Assembly (NCBI RefSeq): GCF_000233455.1
Contig: NZ_JH376436.1
Location: 1-54,911 of the forward strand
DNA length: 54,911 nt
DNA from: [Clostridium] citroniae WAL-17108
GTDB taxonomy: Bacteria; Bacillota; Clostridia; Lachnospirales; Lachnospiraceae
Direction: 5' to 3'
The notes under the pieces were generated by a model. It was given only the letters and a program-made list of their open reading frames with translations. It was not told where the DNA came from and made no database searches. A program made the position numbers and the translations under genes. Position 1 is the stretch's first letter; the number at the start of each line of letters is the position of its first letter. This document shows positions 27,433-35,982 of this stretch, piece by piece.

Positions 27433-28596
27433 CTAAGTATGTAGCTTTCTTTCATGACATACTTTGCCTTTAACCATTGTACGAACAATCTCATAATCCC
27501 AATCCAAAAATACAAGGTCTGCGTCCTTACCGGGTTCGATAGAACCTATCCTATCATAAACACCGATTAGTCTAGCTGGGTTTTCCGTAAGCAATGGGAC
27601 GATATCCTCCAGGGAACGTCCTGTAAATTCCAGAAGATTCTTCAGTGCTTTTCCGCTTGTCAGAGTACTGCCTGCACGTGTTCCATCGGAAGACAACTTG
27701 GCATCTCCATCCACAACGACAACATTATTCACCCCCAGCTTATAATTGCCATCCGGAAGTCCGGCTGCCATGATGGAATCCGTGACCGCAATCACACGGT
27801 CCAAGCCCTTAATCTTTATAATAAAACGTACAGTCCCCGGATGAAGGTGTCTTCCATCACAGATCATTTCACAGTACACCTCATCATCTTCCAGTACCGC
27901 TCCCCAGATCGCCGGAAAATGCTGATGCAAAAGCTTCATGGCGTTGCCGGTATGCGTTGCTCCCAATGCACCGTTTTGTATGGCTCGCCTCGCCGTATCA
28001 TAATCTGCCCCTGAATGACCGATAGCTACCTGAATTCCCAGACTTTTGATATAGGGAATAAAATCAACAATACCTTCCACCTCAGGAGAAACCGTGATAT
28101 AGAGTACCTCTCCTCCCGCCGCCTCCTGATACGCCTTTAGAAGTTCCATATCCGGCTTCTTTAAAAGGTGTTCCGGCATGGCACCCTTATAAGCCGGGCA
28201 TAAAAACGGCCCTTCCAGATGGATTCCCATGAGATTTGCACCACGATGCTCCGTATTTTTCCATTCTTTATACATCCGGATAGCATACATCGTCTGCTCC
28301 TTCGTGTCCGTAAGAACAGAACAGAGCCAGCTGGTCGTTCCCTGCGAAGCAAAGAAACGACAGATTTTCTCAAATCCATCCGCATCCGCTCCATTGACAT
28401 CCACACCAACTGCTCCATGAGTATGAATATCGACAAACCCCGGAACCACCCGTTTTCCTCCGGCATCAATCACCTCATCACATCTCTCTCCCTCGCAGCC
28501 ACCCATTTGGGAAATCCTTCCGTCCTCCAGGAGAAAATCCAGCGCCTCGAAACGATGGTTGTGGTACACAGATGCATTTTTTATCAATGTTTTCAC
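27433..28596 (-). CDS. NagA-like amidohydrolase with altered phosphate site
   Basis: This is a cytoplasmic amidohydrolase-superfamily enzyme, 387 residues, related to N-acetylglucosamine-6-phosphate deacetylase. Metal and catalytic residues are kept: HTH (58-60), Glu128 in HLEGPF, His194 in GHSGAD, His215 and catalytic Asp273 in VTDSIMAAG. The loop after His215 is unusual: THTGNAMKLLHQHFPA, where NagA has TH(L)(F/Y)NAM...REPG. The Arg equivalent to E. coli R227, which binds the 6-phosphate, is His226. The GTG start follows AGGAGG by seven bases. It belongs to the larA-like/TIM/PFK/FBA/NagB-like operon but is now separated from it by an IS110 remnant. Deacetylation of a non-phosphorylated or otherwise modified amino sugar is inferred. 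Confidence 0.8.
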   Translation of the reverse strand: MKTLIKNASVYHNHRFEALDFLLEDGRISQMGGCEGERCDEVIDAGGKRVVPGFVDIHTHGAVGVDVNGADADGFEKICRFFASQGTTSWLCSVLTDTKEQTMYAIRMYKEWKNTEHRGANLMGIHLEGPFLCPAYKGAMPEHLLKKPDMELLKAYQEAAGGEVLYITVSPEVEGIVDFIPYIKSLGIQVAIGHSGADYDTARRAIQNGALGATHTGNAMKLLHQHFPAIWGAVLEDDEVYCEMICDGRHLHPGTVRFIIKIKGLDRVIAVTDSIMAAGLPDGNYKLGVNNVVVVDGDAKLSSDGTRAGSTLTSGKALKNLLEFTGRSLEDIVPLLTENPARLIGVYDRIGSIEPGKDADLVFLDWDYEIVRTMVKGKVCHERKLHT

Positions 28597-29895
28597 TGTA
28601 AAACCTCCTATTACAATATATTTATATTAATATCCCTTACAGCCAGTAAGGAATCATCCATCTTGTTGCTTAAGCTGTTAGAATGTAAGGGAAATCTGTA
28701 TAGTGGAAACCTCCTTGGGCTTTGCACCCGTACGAAAGTCTTCTAACCAGATCTTCATTCGCAGCGTTCGCTTTATGCAGGTTGAGCCGCCTCCCGGTGG
28801 CGTTCGGGTCACCCCACAGTAGATTGAATGGGCATTGAGTAAAACTGGTATTGACCAATTGAAATAAAAGTAGAGGAGTGACATTTTTATGATCATGAAC
28901 GCAGTAGGTATTGACGTTCCCAAAAGTAAGAGCACTGTAACCATTCTCCGTCCCGCGGCGAGGTTGTTGCAAAACCTCTTGATGTTCCACATATGTGCGG
29001 CAGCTTCCAACAGCTCATTCAGCAGAGCAAGGCATGAGATAGCCTAACTCGCATTGTTATGGAGTGTACCGGCCGTTACTACGAATCGGTTGCCCGTGAA
29101 CTGTCTCAAGCCGAATTCTTTGTCTGTGCAGCGAATCCGCAGATCATCCGTAACTTTCAAGGTCAGGCCAATCCTCCCCGAAGAGTAAAGACCAATAAAG
29201 TGGATTCCGTAAAAATCACTCTTCGCCAGCCCTGCCCGTGACTTACTGGCATGTCGACTGCATCCGCGAATGTCTCTCACTGCTTTTATCGAACACTATC
29301 AAAAGTGGTGCTGCCGTAAAAAATACAACTTCAGCAGAACAACAGAGGAAGAAATCTACGGGACAGCAAAGGAACTTATCCCTATCCTTCCAAAGGATCA
29401 CTTTACAAAGCGCATCATCAAACAGGCTGTACAACAAGTGAATTCCGCTTCCCAGACCGTAGCGCATTCCATACTCTGATGAATGAAACTACCTGAATAT
29501 CCGGCTGTCATGGCAATGAAAGGAGTCGGTTCTTCCCTTGCTTCTCAGCTTATGGCTAAGATTGGAGATGTCACACGGTTTACCCATAAAAGTACTATCA
29601 CAGCATTCGCCGGGGTAGATCCGGGCGTCAACGATTCCGGATATTATTCCCAAAAGTGTGTGCATGCTTCCAAGCATGGCCCACCGGTCTTGAGTAAAAC
29701 ACTATTCCAGGTCATGGACGTCCTGGTAAAAACCAAACCGGATGCCCCTGTTTATCTGTTCATAGATAAACAGCGCGCAGAAGGGAAACCTTATTATGTT
29801 TACATGACCGCAGGCGCCAATAAGTTTTTCCGTGTTTACTATGGACGAGTGAAAGAATATCTTTCCGCTCTTCCGGCATTGGAATAACTAGCACA
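28597..29895 (+). mobile_element. IS110-family insertion sequence remnant
   Basis: A decayed transposase gene (28889-29887) is preceded by about 200 bases of GC-rich non-coding sequence (around 28690-28888) with several short palindromes. In active IS110 elements the non-coding end encodes the bridge RNA. It is inserted between the NagA-like gene and a short gene remnant after larA. Exact ends are not clear; IS110 elements lack obvious terminal repeats. Confidence 0.65.
28889..29887 (+). pseudogene. IS110-family transposase (DEDD), decayed
   Basis: N-terminal RuvC-like block MNAVGIDVPKSKSTVTILRP and VMECTGRYYESVARELSQAE are in different frames. The middle is shortened: after TNKVDSVKITLR the sequence jumps to TYWHVDCIRE, removing most of the coiled linker. 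The Transposase_20 domain (MAMKGVGSSLASQLMAKIGD, AFAGVDPGVNDSG, SKHGPPVLSKTLFQVMD) is complete to the stop. At least three frameshifts and one deletion make it dead. Confidence 0.8.
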
Positions 29896-29989
29896 TCACC
29901 TGTCTTTAAACCGACATACCCTAGTGGTCTTATTCTGATACCCACTTTTCAACCTGTATAAAATTTTCAATAAGATTTAGCTTAACTTT

Positions 29990-30133
29990 TTATTTGCAGG
30001 CTTCCATAAACTCTGTTAACGGTACAGCCAATGCCCTGTCTCCATAATATTTCAAAGAGCGCCGGGCATCGTTTAGAACGGCCTGCCAGCCGCAAAGTCC
30101 TGCCACTATAAGGCCGTTCCATTGTTGTATGAG
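29990..30133 (-). pseudogene. C-terminal scrap of a lost operon gene
   Basis: The minus-strand frame reads LIQQWNGLIVAGLCGWQAVL, NDARRSLKYYGDRALAVPLT and EFMEACK before TAA. It has good protein character, lacks a start, and lies directly after the larA-like gene on the same strand. It looks like the tail of a further pathway gene deleted when the IS110 element arrived. Family not recognised. Confidence 0.45.
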
Positions 30134-30171
30134 TCAGGAATTATGTTATTTCTGCACACACCACCATTCAA

Positions 30172-31665
30172 TTAATGGTGCATATGAGCTGCACAGGCAC
30201 AATCTTCTGCCCCCTTTCCCTCATACACGTCATCCTTCATCATCAAATGTACAGCCCCCAGCTTAAATGTCTGTGGAAGCGCAAGAATATTCGGATTTGG
30301 TCCTACAAATTTCTTCTTTGCATCCTTCAGAGCCTCTTCAATGGTCGCTCTCGTCTTAAGTCCCATTCCCCTTGCGTAGCCCGGATCCTGAGCGCCACAA
30401 ATGTAAATTGCGGAGGTATTCATCTCTGCAATATGGCCGCAGCTGATCATGGAAAATCCATGGAATGGATGGAACGCGTTGCAGTAGCGGTACTTTCTGA
30501 TATACTCCTCATTGGTTGCAAAATACTCGCCGTAGCGGTTCATGTCAGGCAGCGTATTCATAAAGTCATGCTGGAACATCTTATACATCTCCCTTGTATA
30601 CGGCCACAGTTCATCGTGAAAATATCCGTTGCAGAGAGAAGAACAGATAATCACACAGTGATCGCTCATAATTCTCTTGTGCCTGATAACCTGCGCAGAA
30701 ATAGCCTGAAGCAGCATAATCGGATTGGTTCCCATGCCTTCCCCGTAATGGAAAAACTGAGGCATACCGAATATCATGACATCGTACTTCTTCTCTGCCC
30801 ACGGCACATACGTTCTCTTGTCTGCCGTAATCCAGGAATGAGGCTGCATAACCTTTGCATATCCGCTGTTGATTTCAATCTGTCTGGACTTTGTATCGAG
30901 AACCGCATCACAGCAGAAAAACTTCTTGCCCATGCATTTCTCCATGTGCTGTCCGATTTCATCAAACTTCGTTCTCATCAGGGACTTTCCGCTTACCGGG
31001 GTAAAATCCTTCCGGTGCATAACTTCTGGAACATGGTGAGAGGCGATGGAGCGCCAATGGGTAATCCCCGTTGCACAGTGCTTGTATCCTCCTGAATATC
31101 CCCCATAAGGATTGCCCTGAGTATGGCCAATCAGAATCGCAACATCACTGTCGTAGACGTATTTATTCATCAAAACCGGGTCCCCTCTGTCCGTGGTTCC
31201 CAAATCTACCAGATGATCGTAATCCTCGCTATCGTGGTTGATAATCTGGTGTGTATGCCAGAATTCATGGAACAGCTCATCACCCAGAATGTTATGTATC
31301 TCCTGTTCCGTATTCTTCCGATGGAGACCATTCGAACAGATCAATAAGATATCCTTCTTCTCAACACCAGCCGCATACAGTTCGTCCAGAATCAGTTTAA
31401 TAGAAATCTTGCGGTGGGACATTGGCTGCTCTCCGCCTTTTACGCGATCCGGAAAAATAATGGTAACCTTGGATCCCTTGTGAGCCAGCTCAGAAAGCGG
31501 TTCCATTCCCATAGGGTTCCTGATGGACTTTAAAGTCTCTTCAATCAGACGGTTCTCCGGTATGCATGCCGGATCCGGCACAGTCTCGCCAGGAATAAAG
31601 ATGTCAGTTGTATCGGGAAGTTCTGCTGCCATAAGGCCTGCGCCATATTCAAATGATAATTTCAT
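30172..31665 (-). CDS. LarA-like nickel-pincer racemase/epimerase (DUF2088)
   Basis: LarA-superfamily enzymes use a lysine-bound nickel-pincer nucleotide to racemise or epimerise 2-hydroxyacids by hydride transfer. This 497-residue member is longer than lactate racemase (about 425). Lys195 in YSGGYK fits the cofactor-binding lysine (L. plantarum K184); His115 in NGLHR fits catalytic H108; NHD at 143-145 and HH at 210-211 fit the cofactor-site histidines. Ten residues before the lysine, where LarA has its second catalytic His (H174), there is Asn185 (GNPYGGYSGGYK), so the reaction may differ from lactate racemisation. The start follows GAGGAGG by seven bases. It sits in an operon of sugar-phosphate-like enzymes. 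The cofactor would need LarB, LarC and LarE; larE is in this window. Confidence 0.82.
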   Translation of the reverse strand: MKLSFEYGAGLMAAELPDTTDIFIPGETVPDPACIPENRLIEETLKSIRNPMGMEPLSELAHKGSKVTIIFPDRVKGGEQPMSHRKISIKLILDELYAAGVEKKDILLICSNGLHRKNTEQEIHNILGDELFHEFWHTHQIINHDSEDYDHLVDLGTTDRGDPVLMNKYVYDSDVAILIGHTQGNPYGGYSGGYKHCATGITHWRSIASHHVPEVMHRKDFTPVSGKSLMRTKFDEIGQHMEKCMGKKFFCCDAVLDTKSRQIEINSGYAKVMQPHSWITADKRTYVPWAEKKYDVMIFGMPQFFHYGEGMGTNPIMLLQAISAQVIRHKRIMSDHCVIICSSLCNGYFHDELWPYTREMYKMFQHDFMNTLPDMNRYGEYFATNEEYIRKYRYCNAFHPFHGFSMISCGHIAEMNTSAIYICGAQDPGYARGMGLKTRATIEEALKDAKKKFVGPNPNILALPQTFKLGAVHLMMKDDVYEGKGAEDCACAAHMHH

Positions 31666-31767
31666 ATTATTTCCTCCTCAATTTCTCATAGTGTCAAGTC
31701 TGACACCCCGTTTTTTATTAAAAACCTTGTATTTCCATGGATTACACTACTTTTAAAAATAAAAAAG

Positions 31768-31841
31768 CAATGACCTCCCTTTTTTGGTATAATGTAGTCA
31801 CCACAACAACATAACCAAAAAAGTGATCATTGCTATGGATA
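31768..31841. repeat. Inverted repeat around the transposase promoter and start
   Basis: AGCAATGAcc...TTTTTTGGT (about 31769-31791) and ACCAAAAAA...TCATTGCT (about 31815-31835) are inverted copies flanking a TATAAT-like box at about 31790. It could fold over the start codon and limit read-in expression of the transposase. Confidence 0.45.
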
Positions 31842-33286
31842 ACATTATACTCTATTTACTTACTGTAATTCAAGAACAATATAAAACCATTTGCTGGCTC
31901 CTGAACTTCATCTGCAGATATATTCCTCTCAAGCAGTGGGCTTTCGATGATTCCCACTCCCCTAAATACCAGAAGTTTACCACTGACCGCCTACCTGTCA
32001 TTCAGCCATTCATCAAACAGGACTGGCAGTTCCTTCTCGAGTACTATCTTTGGAAGTATTCCAAAACCGTCAGACCGGTCCAGAGGCGTAACGGGAAATC
32101 CATCCCTGAGGATATTGTCTGTCCCCTCTGTGGCGCTCCTCACCACTATCTCTACGATAACAATGTCGGGAACGGACAGTACCAGTGCAAGGTCTGTGGC
32201 CAGACGTTCGTCACGGGAGAGGTGGTTACCTCGCCCGTTCGGTTCGTGTGTCCTTATTGCGGGCACTCCCTTGTCCCAAAAAAGGGCCGGAAGTTCTTCC
32301 GCATCCACAAATGCATCAACCCTAAGTGCTCCTTCTATCTGCATAACCTCTCCAGCGTTGATAAAAAACATTTGGACGAAGACTATGGCAAAAATAAATA
32401 CAAGCTCCATTACCTCTACCGGGAGTTCACCGTGGATTTCTTCCGCATAGACTTAGACTCCCTGCCAAAGAGCGCTTCCTCCCTGAAGTTCTCCAGGCAC
32501 AACGCACACGTCATGTCCCTGTGCCTTACCATGCATGTGAACCTCCAGCTTTCCCTGAGAAAGACCGCACAGGCTTTAAACGATCTCTATGGCATTCGGA
32601 TTTCCCACCAGCAGGTTGCCAACTATGCCAGGACGGCCGCCATTGTCATCAAGCCCTTTATTGACCACTATGAATATCCGAAATCATCCGTGTTCACTGC
32701 TGATGAGACTTATATCAAGGTACGCGGCATCAAAGGCTATATCTGGTTCATCATGGACGCTGCCTCACGCTCCATCCTCGGTTACCAGGCTTCAGACAAC
32801 CGCTCGGTCGGCCCATGTATCCTCGCCATGCGCATGGCTTTCCGGGGTATAAAACAACTCCCGGAGAAGTTTCGGTTCATTGCCGATGGGTACAGCGCCT
32901 ATCCCCTAGCGGCCCTGCCGTTCGCAAAAGAACTGAGGGAAGGCTTCACGTTTGACATCACTCAGGTAATTGGACTCACAAACAATGATGCGGTCTCCAA
33001 GGAGTTCCGTCCCTACAAGCAGATGATCGAACGGCTCAACCGTACGTTTAAATCCACTTACCGAGTCAGCTGCGGCTATGATAATTACAATGGCGCAAAC
33101 TATAACGTGGCACTCTGGGTTGCTTACTACAACTTCCTGCGCCCACACCAGCACAACCATTATCAGGTGCTCAATCAAGTGGACATTCTGGAAGGTGCGG
33201 ACAATATGCCTGGCAAATGGCGGCTCCTGATCCTGCTCGGACAGCAGACGATCCTCCATCTGCAGGAGCAGCAGGCATCCAGTTAA
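31835..33286 (+). CDS. DDE transposase with N-terminal zinc ribbons
   Basis: The 483-residue protein starts with a helical segment, then two zinc-ribbon-like units (CPLCGAPHH...CKVCGQTF and CPYCGHSLVPKKG...KCINPKCSF), a helix-turn-helix-like region (LSLRKTAQALNDLYGIRISH) and an IS240-type DDE core: Asp in FTADETYIKVRGIKGYIWF, Asp in FIADGYSAYP, and Glu in KQMIERLNRTFKSTYR. All three acidic residues are present. ATG 31835 is used; a GTG at 31823 is possible. No obvious ribosome site, consistent with low expression. Confidence 0.8.
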   Translation: MDNIILYLLTVIQEQYKTICWLLNFICRYIPLKQWAFDDSHSPKYQKFTTDRLPVIQPFIKQDWQFLLEYYLWKYSKTVRPVQRRNGKSIPEDIVCPLCGAPHHYLYDNNVGNGQYQCKVCGQTFVTGEVVTSPVRFVCPYCGHSLVPKKGRKFFRIHKCINPKCSFYLHNLSSVDKKHLDEDYGKNKYKLHYLYREFTVDFFRIDLDSLPKSASSLKFSRHNAHVMSLCLTMHVNLQLSLRKTAQALNDLYGIRISHQQVANYARTAAIVIKPFIDHYEYPKSSVFTADETYIKVRGIKGYIWFIMDAASRSILGYQASDNRSVGPCILAMRMAFRGIKQLPEKFRFIADGYSAYPLAALPFAKELREGFTFDITQVIGLTNNDAVSKEFRPYKQMIERLNRTFKSTYRVSCGYDNYNGANYNVALWVAYYNFLRPHQHNHYQVLNQVDILEGADNMPGKWRLLILLGQQTILHLQEQQASS

Positions 33287-33343
33287 ATCTGTTCTTAGAT
33301 TCCAAGCCGGAGGGCCAAAACACAGCCATCCCGCAGGGACCTG

Positions 33344-33466
33344 CCCTTGATGGCACGCCAAAACAATGCTACAATGCTGTGACAACGATGGTGAAACGTG
33401 ATCTGTTCTTGAGTTCTTCTCCATCGGTAAGACGTTCAGAGCATTGTTTTAGTGTGCCGTCAAGGG
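33344..33466. repeat. 27-nt inverted repeat inside the IS, after the transposase
   Basis: Arms 33344-33370 (CCCTTGATGGCACGCC then AAAACAATGCT) and 33440-33466 pair over 27 positions with 24 Watson-Crick matches and two G-U pairs, around a 69-base loop. It is too long for a simple terminator and lies in the 280-base non-coding tail of the element. Confidence 0.65.
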
Positions 33467-33582
33467 TGGCGGAAACTGCTGGTTTCTTACATATCTGCAA
33501 TTTTCAAGGTTCTAATGCTGCCGGTTTACCCCGGCTTTGGGTTTTCATAAATCATTTGACACTACCATTTCTCATTACAGTG

Positions 33583-34419
33583 TTAATATCCCATGTATGT
33601 CTTGATGATGCCCAGATATTCCTCCGGATAAAAACCGATTTCCCCCTTGAATCTGGTCAATGCGATGAGGCCTCCATCCATTACCGGCACAGAAGCCAGC
33701 ATCTTCGCGTTATCCACCTTTAATCCGCCTCCGTACACAACATCGCAGCCTTCGGCGATTTCTTTTATATAGGTACCGATCATGGTGATATAATCTTTAT
33801 CCGGCGGAATCTTTCCAGGTCCGATGGCCCAGACCGGTTCATAGGCAATGGTAACCAGCTCTTTTTCCACACCCTTCAAACCGATATCAATCTGCTCTTT
33901 TAATACCTCTTTCCATCTCTCCTGATCTTCAGAAGGCTCTCCGATACAATATAGCACAGAAAGACCAGAAGAAACAGCCTTCTTTATCTCCTGATTCAGC
34001 AGACGATTCACTGCCTTTGTATCCGTAACACCGGCTTCCGCAAGGATTCCTGCCTTGTCTTTTCTCTCTTCACAGTGACCGATGATTGTCGTAGTACAGC
34101 CGATGGCTTTTGCCGCGTTCGCGGTCCGGTTCGTTGTAAAAGCGCCAAAGCCACCCCCAATCGCCGTATCATCCCGGTATACGCCCTGACATCCCACTTT
34201 AACCGGACTGTTCTCACACAGCGCTCCCACAGCGGGAATCAAGTGTGCCTCTGGCAAATACATAGCAAATTCCACTTCTTCTCTGGCGTACTTTTTTAGT
34301 TGCTCCTGTGTATTGGAGACAATAAAGCTTCCCCATTCTCCGATTGGAGCAATACTGTTTACCCCGCCGTATTCTTTTGGGATGTCAAACCGTTTCAGAT
34401 TCAAAAAAATGTGTCTCAT
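33583..34419 (-). CDS. Triosephosphate-isomerase-like enzyme with altered phosphate loops
   Basis: This 278-residue (beta/alpha)8 isomerase keeps the catalytic set: Asn7 and Lys9 (FLNLKR, equal to N11/K13), His115 in IIGHCEER and Glu194 in AYEPVWAIG. The phosphate grip is changed. Loop 7 reads VVYGGGLK, with Gly232 in place of the conserved Ser (YGGS), and loop 8 reads DGGLIALTRF where TIM has DG-LVGGASL, so the two phosphate-binding glycines are Ala and Leu. The N-terminus also differs (MRHIFLNLKRFDIP instead of GNWKMN). TIM paralogs such as tetrulose-phosphate isomerases are known, so a different substrate is likely. The start follows AAGGAG. Operon position: after the PFK-like gene. Confidence 0.82.
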   Translation of the reverse strand: MRHIFLNLKRFDIPKEYGGVNSIAPIGEWGSFIVSNTQEQLKKYAREEVEFAMYLPEAHLIPAVGALCENSPVKVGCQGVYRDDTAIGGGFGAFTTNRTANAAKAIGCTTTIIGHCEERKDKAGILAEAGVTDTKAVNRLLNQEIKKAVSSGLSVLYCIGEPSEDQERWKEVLKEQIDIGLKGVEKELVTIAYEPVWAIGPGKIPPDKDYITMIGTYIKEIAEGCDVVYGGGLKVDNAKMLASVPVMDGGLIALTRFKGEIGFYPEEYLGIIKTYMGY

Positions 34420-34564
34420 GAACTACGCTCCTTGTTTTCAGTTTGAATACACCACTCATAATATTCTTTAATTCTCATTAAGATAACTCACTTTACGTAT
34501 CTTCACGTTTCATCAGACCCAAAAGTACAATATCTCAATGATGTTGCGTCAGATAAACCATAAG

Positions 34565-35761
34565 TTATTTGGTATGAGTTCTACTAGTTATGTTAAAATC
34601 AATAAAGTCTCTCAATTCCGGCCCAATCAAAGGTCTGCACCAGCGGATAAACTCCTCTGTCACATCATTGCCGCGCTCATTTAAGTAGGATTTCGGAATA
34701 GTACGCTCATACATCATTACTTCTTTAATCGGTATCATCTCTGTATGCATGCGATATACGCCGTTAGTCTTCTCCGCCTCTTCATCACGGATAAATCCAA
34801 CCATAACGCCACTTTGACCGGCAACTGCCGCTTTTAATGCCTCCCTTCCCGCCAAAACAGCCTCATCGCGATCCACAGGAGACTGCCATGCGATTGAAGC
34901 CCTCCCGCAGATACCCGGTTTCTCACTTCTCGCCTTGATTCCCAGTTTCTTAATAACCAGCTCGGCCAGATAGGCGCTGACATCTCCATAATAGGTTGCC
35001 CGCTCCGTCTTGAAAATTGGTGGAACAACGGGTTCACCTGCTTCATTTTTGAGGCCCTCGCTGACTACAACTACAACTCCACCCTTCTCTTTATGAAGCT
35101 GTTTTACATCTTCTAAGAATTCCTCCTCGTTAAAAGCCCTTTCCGGCAAATAGATCAGATGAGGGGCGTCCCCTGGCTTTTTCCTGGCCAGAGCAGATGC
35201 CGCGGTAATCCAGCCGGCATTCCGTCCCATGGCCTCAATGATACATACATGAATTGGAAGAGCTTTTACATCCACGCCCACCTCAGCGGTTGTAGCCGCT
35301 ATGTATCTTGCTGCGCTCCCAAACCCCGGCGCGTGGTCTGTAATTGCAATATCGTTATCGATAGTTTTGGGAATTCCAATCACGCGGATATCTTTGTCCT
35401 TACAAACCTCATAAATACGTCCACACATATCCATGGTTCCGTTCCCACCGTTTAACAGCACATACTTAATCTCATACTTTTTAAAAATACCGACCATGGC
35501 CTCATAATCTTCCTGATCCAACGCATACCTAGACGATCCGATTGCCGTTGCAGGAGTTTCCAAGAGCAGCTTCAGTTTCTCTTCCGGAAATGCCAGAAGA
35601 TTTAAAAAGCACTCCTTCAAAATCCCTTCACTTCCTCCGATTGCCGCGTAAACCTTATCAAATTTTCCAATCTTCTTCGCTTCCTCTATAACTCCGTAAA
35701 GGGAAGAGTTGATAACCGCTGTTGGTCCGCCTCCATGGACAATCAAAACATTTTCTGTCAT
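34565..35761 (-). CDS. 6-phosphofructokinase-family protein, PPi/ATP mixed type
   Basis: This is a cytoplasmic phosphofructokinase-fold enzyme, 398 residues. It has HGGGPTAVINSSL near the N-terminus, GGNGTM (105-110), PKTIDND (131-137) and MGRNAGW (178-184). Lys in PKTIDND is the mark of PPi-dependent enzymes, while Gly in GGNGT matches ATP users, so phosphodonor cannot be fixed. The position equivalent to E. coli Arg162, a fructose-6-phosphate contact, appears to be His171. The start at 35761 follows GAGGTGGAAAAGC; ATG at 35776 overlaps that site. It may phosphorylate a modified ketose at C1 in the operon's pathway, or serve ordinary glycolysis. Confidence 0.8.
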   Translation of the reverse strand: MTENVLIVHGGGPTAVINSSLYGVIEEAKKIGKFDKVYAAIGGSEGILKECFLNLLAFPEEKLKLLLETPATAIGSSRYALDQEDYEAMVGIFKKYEIKYVLLNGGNGTMDMCGRIYEVCKDKDIRVIGIPKTIDNDIAITDHAPGFGSAARYIAATTAEVGVDVKALPIHVCIIEAMGRNAGWITAASALARKKPGDAPHLIYLPERAFNEEEFLEDVKQLHKEKGGVVVVVSEGLKNEAGEPVVPPIFKTERATYYGDVSAYLAELVIKKLGIKARSEKPGICGRASIAWQSPVDRDEAVLAGREALKAAVAGQSGVMVGFIRDEEAEKTNGVYRMHTEMIPIKEVMMYERTIPKSYLNERGNDVTEEFIRWCRPLIGPELRDFIDFNITSRTHTK

Positions 35762-35982
35762 GCTTTTCCACCTCATTTGGATATACTTACTTGGATAACG
35801 CGTTATTCAAACTATGATTGCTTTGTAGCCAACCAAGTGATAATATATAACTTTTACTGATAAATTTATTTTTTCATACTATTAATAATTTCATGGCCAT
35901 CTCTATACAACACAATAAAATATTACATTAGCTCGGTAAACCTCCCATTCGAATGCGCCTCCAGAACTATACGAAAAACATA

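Larger units (their letters stand above)
31690..33566 (+). mobile_element. IS6/IS240-type insertion sequence with 9-bp target repeats
   Basis: The element of about 1877 bp is flanked by direct repeats ATTTCTCAT (31681-31689 and 33567-33575). Its ends share inverted TAGTGTCAA-type sequences. It lies exactly between the stop of the TIM-like gene and the ribosome site of the larA-like gene. Removing it leaves about 33 bases between those genes, so it split an operon. The transposase is intact, so the insertion may be recent. Confidence 0.75.

Noticed and set aside
30175..31095. 306-codon plus-strand ORF
   Set aside because: It is the complement of the LarA-like gene, with no start site and no motif.
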